From an uncultured Candidatus Saccharibacteria bacterium (GTDB lineage Bacteria; Patescibacteriota; Saccharimonadia; Saccharimonadales; Saccharimonadaceae): a DNA stretch of 64,000 nt. The stretch covers positions 5,304 through 69,303 of the forward strand of contig CAPFSK010000004.1 of NCBI GenBank assembly GCA_948614045.1, given 5' to 3'. Of this stretch, positions 26,359-34,340 are shown in pieces. Position 1 is the first letter of the stretch; the number at the start of each line of letters is the position of its first letter. The position numbers were made by a program, and so were the translations under genes. The notes under the pieces are model-generated. The model did not search any database. It was not told the DNA's origin and was given only the letters and a program-made list of their open reading frames with translations.

Positions 26359-28089
26359 ATGAACAGAAATAAAGTTTTGCGCTGGGGAGTGATTGCGGTA
26401 GTAGCTGTGATCGTGGCGCGACTTTTTTGTATTCAGATTATTGATCATGATGTATGGACGGAGAAGGCGGCGGCGCAGCAGACGAAGCAAAATGTTTTAA
26501 TTGCGAAACGGGGGGAGGTGTATATGATGGATGGGGATACGCCGGTGGCGGTGGCGATGAACGCAACGGTCTATACGGTAATTGTGGACCCGATGTTGGC
26601 GAGTCAGGAAGAGGTGGAGAAGATAATTAGTCCGCTGATAGGTGATAAGCAGGTAGCCGAATGGGGAGATGTATTCGCAGATAAGAAACTGCGCTATTAT
26701 GTCGTGGCGCGAAATGTGGAGCGTAAGGCGGCGGAAAAGGTCGCAGAGGCGGATCTTACTGGAGTATGGTTGCAGGCGAATACGAAGCGGGTATATCCGG
26801 AAGGAGATTTGGGAGCGACGGTACTGGGGTTTGTAAATGCGGAAGGGGTAGGTCAGTATGGTGTTGAGGGGGCAATGAATGAGGAGCTGTCGGGGAAGGA
26901 TGGACTGCTCCGGACGGTGAAAGATGTCAATAACGTGGCGTTGTCGATTGGGGATGATAATGTGCGGATTCCGGCGGAGGATGGGCAGAATATTGTATTG
27001 ACGATTGACCGGAATTTGCAGTACAAGGTAGAGAAGATTTTGGAGCGAAAGGCTGGGGAGCTAGGGTTCAAGAATATTAGTGCGCTGGTGATGAATCCGC
27101 AAAATGGGAAGATCCTCGCGATGGCGAATATTCCGGGGTATGATCCGGCGAATTTTGGGGCGGTGGAGAGTGCAGAGGATTATATTAATCACGTGGTTGA
27201 AGATCCGTACGAGCCGGCAAGCGTATGTAAGGTGTTTGCGTTTGCGACGGGTCTGGAGTATGGAGTAATGACGCCGGATAAAACTTATCAGAATGAGAAT
27301 GTGACGTATGTGGACGGGTTGCCGATTAAGAATGCGGTGCAGTATACGAATTTGGTTGGCACGACGACGATGCAGACGGCGCTGGATTGGTCAATGAATA
27401 CGGGGTCGACACAGGTGCTGCGATGGCTGAGCGGGAGTGAGACAGATATTACGGCGACGGGAAGGGAACGGTTGTATGATTATTACTATAATCATTTTGG
27501 GCTAGGGAAGGAAACGGGAATTGAGCTATTAGAGGCGATTGGTACAGTACAAGGTCCGCACGCGGAGATTTATGGATTGGATGCGACATATGCGAATATG
27601 ACGTTTGGTCAGAATATGCAGGTGACGATGTTACAGACGGCGGCGGGATTGGCGTCGATTATCAATGGCGGAAATTATTATACGCCGACGGTGGTGGCAG
27701 GGAAAATGACAGACGGGAAGTTTGTGGAGGAGGCGACTAAAGAACCGGTAAGGCGGACAGTTTCGGCGGAAACCAGTGCGACGATGCGGGAAATGATGTA
27801 TAATACACGTAAGACATGGCGTGAAAACGGTACGGATCCGGCGGGATATTATGTCGGTGGAAAGACTGGTACAGCGCAGGCAATTAAAAATGGAGAATAT
27901 TCGTTTGACGAGACGATAGCGACGTATGTCGGGTTTGGCGGTGCGGAGGGGAGCGATCCGGAATATCTGATTATGGTGCGGGTCTGGGAAGAGAATAAGA
28001 AGGCAGCGGGTGATGCGCACGCTTTGCCGGTGTTTAATGAGTTAAAGGCGCAAGTTCAGGATTATTTAAAGATAAAGCCAGGAGTGTAA
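26359..28089 (+). CDS. ftsI: Division-specific peptidoglycan transpeptidase (PBP3/FtsI)
   Basis: 576 residues: short N-terminus, one membrane helix, dimerisation domain, then transpeptidase domain. Active-site motifs: SVCK (SxxK) near 286, SMN (SxN) in LDWSMNTGS, and KTGTAQ near 502. It cross-links septal peptidoglycan with FtsW. TATAAT at 26347-26352 is six nt before the ATG, so this gene has its own leaderless transcript inside the cluster. Confidence 0.92.
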   Translation: MNRNKVLRWGVIAVVAVIVARLFCIQIIDHDVWTEKAAAQQTKQNVLIAKRGEVYMMDGDTPVAVAMNATVYTVIVDPMLASQEEVEKIISPLIGDKQVAEWGDVFADKKLRYYVVARNVERKAAEKVAEADLTGVWLQANTKRVYPEGDLGATVLGFVNAEGVGQYGVEGAMNEELSGKDGLLRTVKDVNNVALSIGDDNVRIPAEDGQNIVLTIDRNLQYKVEKILERKAGELGFKNISALVMNPQNGKILAMANIPGYDPANFGAVESAEDYINHVVEDPYEPASVCKVFAFATGLEYGVMTPDKTYQNENVTYVDGLPIKNAVQYTNLVGTTTMQTALDWSMNTGSTQVLRWLSGSETDITATGRERLYDYYYNHFGLGKETGIELLEAIGTVQGPHAEIYGLDATYANMTFGQNMQVTMLQTAAGLASIINGGNYYTPTVVAGKMTDGKFVEEATKEPVRRTVSAETSATMREMMYNTRKTWRENGTDPAGYYVGGKTGTAQAIKNGEYSFDETIATYVGFGGAEGSDPEYLIMVRVWEENKKAAGDAHALPVFNELKAQVQDYLKIKPGV

Positions 28090-28090
28090 G

Positions 28091-29119
28091 ATGGAAGATA
28101 CGTTTAGTAATGAAGCGTTTTATGGGCTGATTTTGGCATTGAGCGCGTTTTTCTTGGCAACGTTCTTGACGCCGGTGTATACGTATTTTGCATATAAATA
28201 TAAGTTTTGGAAGAAACAGAAACAGACGACAGCGACGGGTGATGCGTTACCGATTATGACGAAGTTGCACGCGAAGAAGTTCACGAGGCATTTTCCGACG
28301 ATGGCGGGAGTGATTGGAGTGGTGACGGTGTTTGCGGTGACGTGGATTTGTAATTTGAATCGGGAACAGACTTGGTTGCCGCTAGTTGGGTTTATCGGGG
28401 GGAGCGTAGTAGGGTTGATTGATGATTTGATTAATGTGTTCGGAAGTGGGAAGGGCGCTGCAGGGTTAAGGGCGCCGGTGAAATTTGCGATGATTACGAT
28501 TGTGGGGGCGACTCTGGGTTGGTGGTTTGCAGTGCGGTTGGGGTGGACAACGATTGAAATTCCGTTTATAGGAGCAATGGAAGTGGGCGTGGTGGGGATG
28601 ATTGCGATTTTTACATTTGCAGTGGTAGCGACAAGCAATGCGGTGAATATTTCGGATGGACTGGATGGGTTGGCCGGGGGGTTGGCGATGCTGGCGTATG
28701 GGGCATATGGAGTGATTGCGCTATTCCAGGGGCAGTGGATGTTGACCGGGTTTTGCTTGACGGTAGTAGGATGGTTGTTGTCGTATATTTGGTTTAACGT
28801 GCCGCCAGCGAGGTTTATGATGGGAGATGTGGGGTCGTTTGCATTGGGGGCGGGGTTAGGCGTAGTGGCAATGATGACAAATGCGTTTTTCCTATTGCCG
28901 GTGATAGGGGTTCTGTTTGTGGTGGAGGCAGGGTCAAGTTTGATTCAGATGTTTTGGAAGAAAGTATTCCATAAGAAGCTGTTTATTTCGGCGCCAATAC
29001 ATCATCATCTGGAAGCAAAAGGCTGGGGTGAGGCGAAGATCGTGATGCGGTTTTGGGTAATAGCGGGGGTGTTTGCAATTATTGGCGTCTTTCTCGCGAC
29101 GCAAGGAGGTATTGTATGA
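28091..29119 (+). CDS. mraY: Phospho-MurNAc-pentapeptide transferase
   Basis: 342 residues with about ten membrane helices. Conserved MraY features: LHAKKFTRHFPTMAG (usual GTPTMGG), LIDDLINVF, NISDGLDGLAGG, FMMGDVGSFALG and PIHHHLEAKGW. It transfers phospho-MurNAc-pentapeptide to undecaprenyl phosphate, making lipid I. Starts one nt after the ftsI stop. murF, murD and murE are not in this cluster. Confidence 0.94.
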   Translation: MEDTFSNEAFYGLILALSAFFLATFLTPVYTYFAYKYKFWKKQKQTTATGDALPIMTKLHAKKFTRHFPTMAGVIGVVTVFAVTWICNLNREQTWLPLVGFIGGSVVGLIDDLINVFGSGKGAAGLRAPVKFAMITIVGATLGWWFAVRLGWTTIEIPFIGAMEVGVVGMIAIFTFAVVATSNAVNISDGLDGLAGGLAMLAYGAYGVIALFQGQWMLTGFCLTVVGWLLSYIWFNVPPARFMMGDVGSFALGAGLGVVAMMTNAFFLLPVIGVLFVVEAGSSLIQMFWKKVFHKKLFISAPIHHHLEAKGWGEAKIVMRFWVIAGVFAIIGVFLATQGGIV

Positions 29120-29161
29120 GTGGTGTTTGGGCTATGAATAACGAGCCAAAGGAGGTATGAG

Positions 29162-29278
29162 GTGGGCGATAGTAGTAATATGGTAAAGAATTTGCTAAAA
29201 GCGGCGGTTGGGATTTTGTTCGCCATTTTCTTAGTGATGTCACTCGCGACGTTTGTGATGGATAATAGCTGGATGTAG
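29162..29278 (+). CDS. 38-residue single-helix membrane peptide
   Basis: GTG 29162 is preceded by AAAGGAGGT at ideal spacing. The frame encodes MGDSSNMVKNLLKAAVG and a hydrophobic helix ending in DNSWM before TAG. A 14-codon ORF (ATG 29116, MSGVWAMNNEPKEV) overlaps the mraY stop and ends over the ribosome site, which could couple translation. Its place between mraY and ftsW suggests a divisome or wall-synthesis microprotein. Not recognised elsewhere. Confidence 0.55.
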   Translation: MGDSSNMVKNLLKAAVGILFAIFLVMSLATFVMDNSWM

Positions 29279-29315
29279 GTGGCTGGAGAGTAGAAGATGT
29301 TTTCGGAGACTTGGA

Positions 29316-30536
29316 ATGAGGAAGCATAAGAGTGACAGAATTATCGGGGTATTGACGGTGATTTTGCTTGGGGTGGGGTTGATTGTGATTTATGCGATTG
29401 GGCCGATGCGGGCGAATGTGATGAATGCGACCTATGGAACAGATTATAGCGAGAATTATTTCTTTCTCAGGCAGTTATTGAATGTTGTATTGGCGATGGC
29501 AGTATTTATCGCAGCGTTTAAGTTGCCATATGCGTGGGTGAAGAAGTGGGGGAAAGTGGTGCTAATCGTGGGGCTGTTGGCATGTGCGGCGTTGATGGTT
29601 TTATCGTGGACAGGGAGTTCGATGGCGAGTTGTGAACTGGGGGCGTGTCGGTGGATTAAAGTTGGGGGAGGGATTAGTTTTCAGCCGGCGGAGATCGTGA
29701 AGTTTGGGTTGGTACTATATTTGGCGGAGTTAATGGCGGAGCGGAAAAAGCAAGGAAAGCTAACGAGCTGGTCGGATTTTTGGTTGCCGTTTGTGATTGT
29801 GTGCGGATTATCGCTGGGGTTTGTAGTGGTAGTACAAAAGGACTTAGGGACGGGGGTGAGCATGATGGCAATTATTGTTGCGATGTTGTTCATGAGTGGG
29901 GTGCCGATGCGGTATTTTGGGATGGCACTAGGAGTAATAGGCGTGTGCGGGGTGCTTGCGATTGTGAGTTCGCCGCATCGAATTGAGCGGCTACTGACGT
30001 TTAATGATGCGGACTCGAGCGATTCGTATCATATTGAGAATGCGATGATTGCAATTGGAACGGGGGGGTTTTTCGGAGTAGGAATTGGAAATAGTGTGCA
30101 GGCGACGGGGTATTTACCAGAGTCGATTAACGACTCGGTGTTTGCGGTGATGGGGGAGACGTTTGGGTTTGTTGGGCTGGTGGCAGTAGTGGTGTGTTTC
30201 GCGGTACTACTACTTCGGTTGCTTCGGACGGCGAATTATTTGCATGACGATGAGGAGTCATTGGTAGTGATAGGGGTATTCGCATGGGCGACGGCGCATG
30301 TGGTGGTGAATATTGCCTCGATGACGGGCTTGCTGCCTTTGACGGGGATTACGCTGCCATTGTTGAGCTATGGTGGGACGAGTATGCTGTTTATGGCGGC
30401 GGCTCTAGGATTGGCTCTACAGCTTTCGTGCTATACTAGTAGGGAACCGAGAAAAGAGGAAGTAGTGGAAGCGAGAAACAGTAGTACTGAGATAGTGAGG
30501 AGGCGGCAGCAGCCGGTGATAAGGAGGGAACGATGA
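29316..30536 (+). CDS. ftsW: Septal peptidoglycan polymerase FtsW
   Basis: 406 residues, ten membrane helices, SEDS family. Conserved features: FQPAEIVKFGLVLYLAEL, VVVQKDLGTG, NDSVFAVMGETFGFVG and LPLLSYGGTSM. It polymerises lipid II together with FtsI. The basic C-terminal tail is cytosolic. The stop overlaps the murG start (ATGA). Confidence 0.93.
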   Translation: MRKHKSDRIIGVLTVILLGVGLIVIYAIGPMRANVMNATYGTDYSENYFFLRQLLNVVLAMAVFIAAFKLPYAWVKKWGKVVLIVGLLACAALMVLSWTGSSMASCELGACRWIKVGGGISFQPAEIVKFGLVLYLAELMAERKKQGKLTSWSDFWLPFVIVCGLSLGFVVVVQKDLGTGVSMMAIIVAMLFMSGVPMRYFGMALGVIGVCGVLAIVSSPHRIERLLTFNDADSSDSYHIENAMIAIGTGGFFGVGIGNSVQATGYLPESINDSVFAVMGETFGFVGLVAVVVCFAVLLLRLLRTANYLHDDEESLVVIGVFAWATAHVVVNIASMTGLLPLTGITLPLLSYGGTSMLFMAAALGLALQLSCYTSREPRKEEVVEARNSSTEIVRRRQQPVIRRER

Positions 30537-31765
30537 AAGTTTTAGTGGTAGGGGGTGGCTCGGGTGGACATATTACGCCGGCGGTGGCGGTAGTGAGAGA
30601 ATTACTGGAGTTGAAGCCGCGGACGCGGGTGGAGTTTTGGACGGATCGGAAGTATTATAAGAATGTTGTAAAAATTACAACAGAAATTGGGGTGAGATGG
30701 GGTGGTAGAGAGAGGAATGGTCGAAATTATGTGCGAGTGAGAAGAATTTGTGCAGGAAAATTTCACCGATATGCGGGCTGGACGGCGAAGGATTACGTGA
30801 AAGAATGGCGGGTGGTACTGAAGGATTTAATATGGGGGAATATAGTAGGGTTCGTGGGGTTTGTTGGCGGTATAGTGCAGAGTTTCGTGAGGCTGTTGTG
30901 GCCAGGGAAGCGGCCAGATGTAATTTTCTTGAAAGGGGGATTCGTGGGACTACCTGTGGGGTTAGTGGCGAGATTGTTCCGAATACCATATGTTGTGCAT
31001 GAATCGGATATGGTGCCGGGGTTGGCGAATCGATTGTTGATGAAAAAAGCAGCAGTAGTAGCGACCGGTTGGGGCGGAATGGGTAGTATGCAAAATGCGG
31101 TATGTGTTGGGATACCGGTGGCGCCAGAATTCAAGGCGGTGAGTGAGACGAAGCAGAAGACTCTGAAGAAGACTTTTGGGTTTGACCCGGAGCGACCACT
31201 GGTAGTAGTGACGGGGGGGAGTCAAGGGTCGTTGAATATTGATGAGGCGATGAGGGCAGTTTTACCAGAGATGTTGAAGTTTACGAGCGTGGGATTGGTA
31301 GCGGGGCGTAAACATTATGAGACGATGGTGGAGCTGAAAAAATATGAGGAATGGGATAAGGCGAAGCTGAAGTCGAATTTTCGGATGTGGGAATTTAATT
31401 CGGCTATGCACGAGCTGATGGGTGCAGCGGATGTTGTAGTGAGCCGAGCAGGAGCGACGACGATTGCGGAGTTAGCGGCGTTAAAGAAGGCGGTGATTTT
31501 GGTGCCGTTTGAACAGTTGCCGGGCGGTCATCAGACGAAAAATGCGGAGAGACTGAGCGAACGAGGAGCGGTATTGATGGTGCCGGATGCGGAGATGCAA
31601 GAAAAGCCAGAGATGTTACTGGAAGCAGTGAGGCATTTGGTGCGAGCTCCGAGGGAACGAGAGACGATGGCGGAAAAGTTGCAGGCGGAGGCGCGACCAG
31701 ATGCAGCGAAGAAATTAGCAGAGATAGTAATAGAGGTAGGGAACGATCCTTATCGGAAGAAATAG
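30533..31765 (+). CDS. murG: UDP-GlcNAc transferase MurG
   Basis: 410 residues, somewhat longer than the usual ~360 because of an insertion at about 85-125 with a hydrophobic stretch. GGGSGGHITPA at the N-terminus, VVHESDMVPGLANRLL, VVTGGSQGSLNIDEA, and C-terminal SRAGATTIAELAAL with LPGGHQTKNAERL match MurG. It converts lipid I to lipid II. Overlaps ftsW by four nt. Confidence 0.94.
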   Translation: MKVLVVGGGSGGHITPAVAVVRELLELKPRTRVEFWTDRKYYKNVVKITTEIGVRWGGRERNGRNYVRVRRICAGKFHRYAGWTAKDYVKEWRVVLKDLIWGNIVGFVGFVGGIVQSFVRLLWPGKRPDVIFLKGGFVGLPVGLVARLFRIPYVVHESDMVPGLANRLLMKKAAVVATGWGGMGSMQNAVCVGIPVAPEFKAVSETKQKTLKKTFGFDPERPLVVVTGGSQGSLNIDEAMRAVLPEMLKFTSVGLVAGRKHYETMVELKKYEEWDKAKLKSNFRMWEFNSAMHELMGAADVVVSRAGATTIAELAALKKAVILVPFEQLPGGHQTKNAERLSERGAVLMVPDAEMQEKPEMLLEAVRHLVRAPRERETMAEKLQAEARPDAAKKLAEIVIEVGNDPYRKK

Positions 31766-31777
31766 GGAATTAGAAAA

Positions 31778-32341
31778 ATGCGTGGGCAAAGTAAAAGCAG
31801 TGAACAGATGCGACGGGGGAGGACGATTGTTGCAGAGAGGGAACGGGCAGAATCGGAATCTGAGCGGATGCAGGCGCGGCGGCAGGCGCATCGGAAGAAA
31901 AAGCGGTCGATGCTTGTCGGAGTGCTATTTTTGGTAGTAATTGGGCTGTCGGCGTATTTAGGATTTAGAGAGTTGGAGAATCGACGCGAGGAGACTTTGG
32001 AACAGGCAAAGGCGGAAAAGTTGGAGGTGACGGTGCCGGTAATTGATGAGGATCAGAGAGGTCAGATTTCGGAGCGGGTGCGGGCGTATATTGCAGAGCT
32101 GGAGCGTGAATTCGCGCGTAAAGGATACACAGTAGAACGGGTAACCCTACCGACGGGGATGATTCGGGCGATTTATGTCGATTTAGAGGGGAGAGATGTG
32201 TTCTTAAAGATGAATATTGATCGGAGTGTAGAAGTGTCGGTGGAGGACGCGGAAAAAATGCTGAAATATTTGGATGAACATGATTTACATCCAGTTGAGT
32301 ATGTCGATGTGCGGCTTGAAGGAAAGGCTTATTATAAATAG
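31778..32341 (+). CDS. FtsQ/DivIB-like protein
   Basis: 187 residues: Arg/Lys-rich cytosolic start, one membrane helix (about 47-66), and an exported part ending VEYVDVRLEGKAYYK, the usual FtsQ C-terminal strand. It is short because a full POTRA region is not evident. Position after murG supports FtsQ. A 588-nt gap without a firm gene follows. Confidence 0.68.
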   Translation: MRGQSKSSEQMRRGRTIVAERERAESESERMQARRQAHRKKKRSMLVGVLFLVVIGLSAYLGFRELENRREETLEQAKAEKLEVTVPVIDEDQRGQISERVRAYIAELEREFARKGYTVERVTLPTGMIRAIYVDLEGRDVFLKMNIDRSVEVSVEDAEKMLKYLDEHDLHPVEYVDVRLEGKAYYK

Positions 32342-32684
32342 GGGGGATTTTAGGTTCCGTAGTTCTCTTTTCTGTTCGGGTTTTGTTCGTGTATGAAAAG
32401 TAGCCTAAAAATTGTTGGAATGAGCGGTGGCGTGGTAGATGCGCGACGAGAGGGTTTTTAGAAAAATGAGCGAAAAAAGGGGAATTTGGAGAAAAATTTG
32501 TAAAAAATGAGCTAAAGTTCGACTTACAGGGGTGACTGGGGTGGAGGCTTGGATGATATAGATGCAACAGAGATGGATCCTGATGTAGTGTCGCAAAAGG
32601 TATATTGTACGACATTAAGTTTCAGTCGAAAAGATGAGTATTCATGCGTCTTCCCTCTAATAAAAAACACGATAAAATGTGAAT

Positions 32685-32903
32685 ATGTCGCCTTTGTTTA
32701 ATATTATGAAAATGTTAAAGAAAATCTATTTAGTTCTCCGTCGTGCTATGCTTCGTATTGGTCGTAATGTGCTAAAGTTTCAGTTTTGTCTGAAGTTCGA
32801 GGTGAAAGCGGGTCTAGATATAGATAAATCTAACGGGGAAGTAACAGGGGTGAAAAATCGGGGAATTGAGGAAAAGAAATTGCTAGATAGTGATGTAGAT
32901 TAG
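32685..32903 (+). CDS. Possible 72-residue basic protein in a gene-poor gap
   Basis: The gap 32342-32929 holds no well-supported gene. This frame starts six nt after a TAAAAT box (32673-32678), the leaderless pattern of real genes nearby, and encodes MSPLFNIMKMLKKIYLVLRR and a charged tail. Codon use (CGT, CTT, GCT) differs from neighbours. Upstream, another frame without a start (WGGGLDDIDATEMDPDVVSQ...) is open into it, so the region may be the remains of transferred DNA. Confidence 0.35.
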   Translation: MSPLFNIMKMLKKIYLVLRRAMLRIGRNVLKFQFCLKFEVKAGLDIDKSNGEVTGVKNRGIEEKKLLDSDVD

Positions 32904-32929
32904 AAATTTCATAATTCCCTCTCGCTTGG

Positions 32930-33658
32930 CTAGATAATTTCGGCAAGTTTTTGTTGAAGTTGAAACTTAATCCATTCGGTAAGAGCAGTATAGCTACTGT
33001 CGGCAGCACAGTCATGAATGGCGGCGTGATAGATTTGTTTCTTTTCGGCATTATGGCGCGGAAACCCAGCAATGATCGGAATATATCCCAGAGACACGGA
33101 GAGTTGGTCGGTAACGACACGGGCGATACGCCCGTTGCCATCGAAAAATGGGTGAATCCGGATGAAGTTATAATGAAAGCGTGCAAGGAAACGACAGGCT
33201 TCGTCAATATTTGTAGCCATAACGTAGGGTACGCTATTCGTGAGGTCGTGGGCGAGCGTATAAAGTTCATTGTAGACTTCGGCTCCGCCACGGGGAATGC
33301 GATGCAGGTCTTCGTCTCCTGGTGCGCCAAAGCGGACGTCGTGACCGCGAGTGCGTAATTCCCCACTCTGGCGGTAAACTTGACGGAAGAGTTTTGCGTG
33401 CATCCGCTTCCAATCGTTAATCCAGTCGGATTCGTTGCGACTGGCGAGACGAGTGCGAATTTCGACGGGTTGTTCAAGCTCTTTGGCGAAGTCTAGAATG
33501 ATCGTATTCAGCCCTTGTTCTTCGGCGCTGCGTACCAGGGGATGAATCGAGCTAATCGAGTAGCGCCGGCCGCTGCGATATTCTGGGGTTTTGCGATATT
33601 TACGCCAAAGCGATTTAGCGGCGTCTTCTTCGGCAATCTCTGTGCGTTCCTCGCTCAT
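32930..33658 (-). CDS. Fic-domain protein (AMPylase family)
   Basis: 242 residues. Fic core motif HPFFDGNGRIAR near 168 matches HxFx(D/E)GNGRxxR in full, so nucleotidyl transfer to a target protein is likely. An N-terminal helical part precedes it; I see no clear inhibitory (S/T)xxxE(G/N) helix. Its ATG overlaps the stop of the preceding gene (33655-34329), and both lie downstream of a type IV secretion-like ATPase. It could be a toxin of a toxin-antitoxin pair, a housekeeping regulator or a secreted effector. Confidence 0.88.
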   Translation of the reverse strand: MSEERTEIAEEDAAKSLWRKYRKTPEYRSGRRYSISSIHPLVRSAEEQGLNTIILDFAKELEQPVEIRTRLASRNESDWINDWKRMHAKLFRQVYRQSGELRTRGHDVRFGAPGDEDLHRIPRGGAEVYNELYTLAHDLTNSVPYVMATNIDEACRFLARFHYNFIRIHPFFDGNGRIARVVTDQLSVSLGYIPIIAGFPRHNAEKKQIYHAAIHDCAADSSYTALTEWIKFQLQQKLAEII

Positions 33659-34329
33659 TTATCCTTCTTTTTAGGCCATCCGGGCAGTTTAATGATAAAC
33701 TTATGCAATTTGATACTATCCTGGTCGTTTGGGGCTTTATTTTGCGTCTCAGCGTCGGGATATTCGAGGTCGGTGCTTTCTTTCACGATGTCGGCGAGCA
33801 TGCCGCGTAGGAGGGTGGCCTGAAGGGCGCCAATTTCGTTAGTCGGAGTTTTGATATGAATTTTTAGGCGTATTCCGCTATTCGGGAATTGGTTTTTGAG
33901 ATCGGTAGTGGTGATGTGATATTTGTCGCCGTTAGTGTGTGTAGTCCAGCTGGGGTCTTGGCTGGCGCGGACAAGTTCAGGCGTGCGGTAACTTTGTAGA
34001 AGCCTGAGGGTTTTTTGGACGGCGTTGATGATTTCTGCTTTCGTATTGTCTGTAGTTTTCGGTTTATTTAAGTTGTAGGTTTTATTCTCATATAGTAGGT
34101 TGGCTGGCATATCTTGAATGATGATTTCTGGATGGTTTAAAATAATATCTGGTAACCCATCGGGCGCTGGACCAAGAGGTAGCCGGATATAAGTAATATC
34201 TTTGGGTTGCATGAGTTTCTTGCGGATGAGTTCTTTGTGCACAAAATAAATAGCCTTAGTTAGGCGGATTCGTGTAAGTGGTGCTTCATTGAGTTGAAGT
34301 ACAAGTTCGGCGAGCTGTTGGAGATTCAT
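33655..34329 (-). CDS. Unknown protein, possibly Panacea (DUF4065)-like
   Basis: 224 residues. The N-terminal part (RIRLTKAIYFVHKELIRKK, then ITYIRLPLGPAPDGLPDII) has the pattern of Panacea/SocA-type antitoxin domains, in which a helix with L-K-(A/L)-(I/L)-Y is followed by a GP motif. The remainder is not recognised. It overlaps the Fic gene by four nt, as antitoxin and toxin genes often do. Assignment is tentative. Confidence 0.45.
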   Translation of the reverse strand: MNLQQLAELVLQLNEAPLTRIRLTKAIYFVHKELIRKKLMQPKDITYIRLPLGPAPDGLPDIILNHPEIIIQDMPANLLYENKTYNLNKPKTTDNTKAEIINAVQKTLRLLQSYRTPELVRASQDPSWTTHTNGDKYHITTTDLKNQFPNSGIRLKIHIKTPTNEIGALQATLLRGMLADIVKESTDLEYPDAETQNKAPNDQDSIKLHKFIIKLPGWPKKKDK

Positions 34330-34340
34330 GGATGAATATT

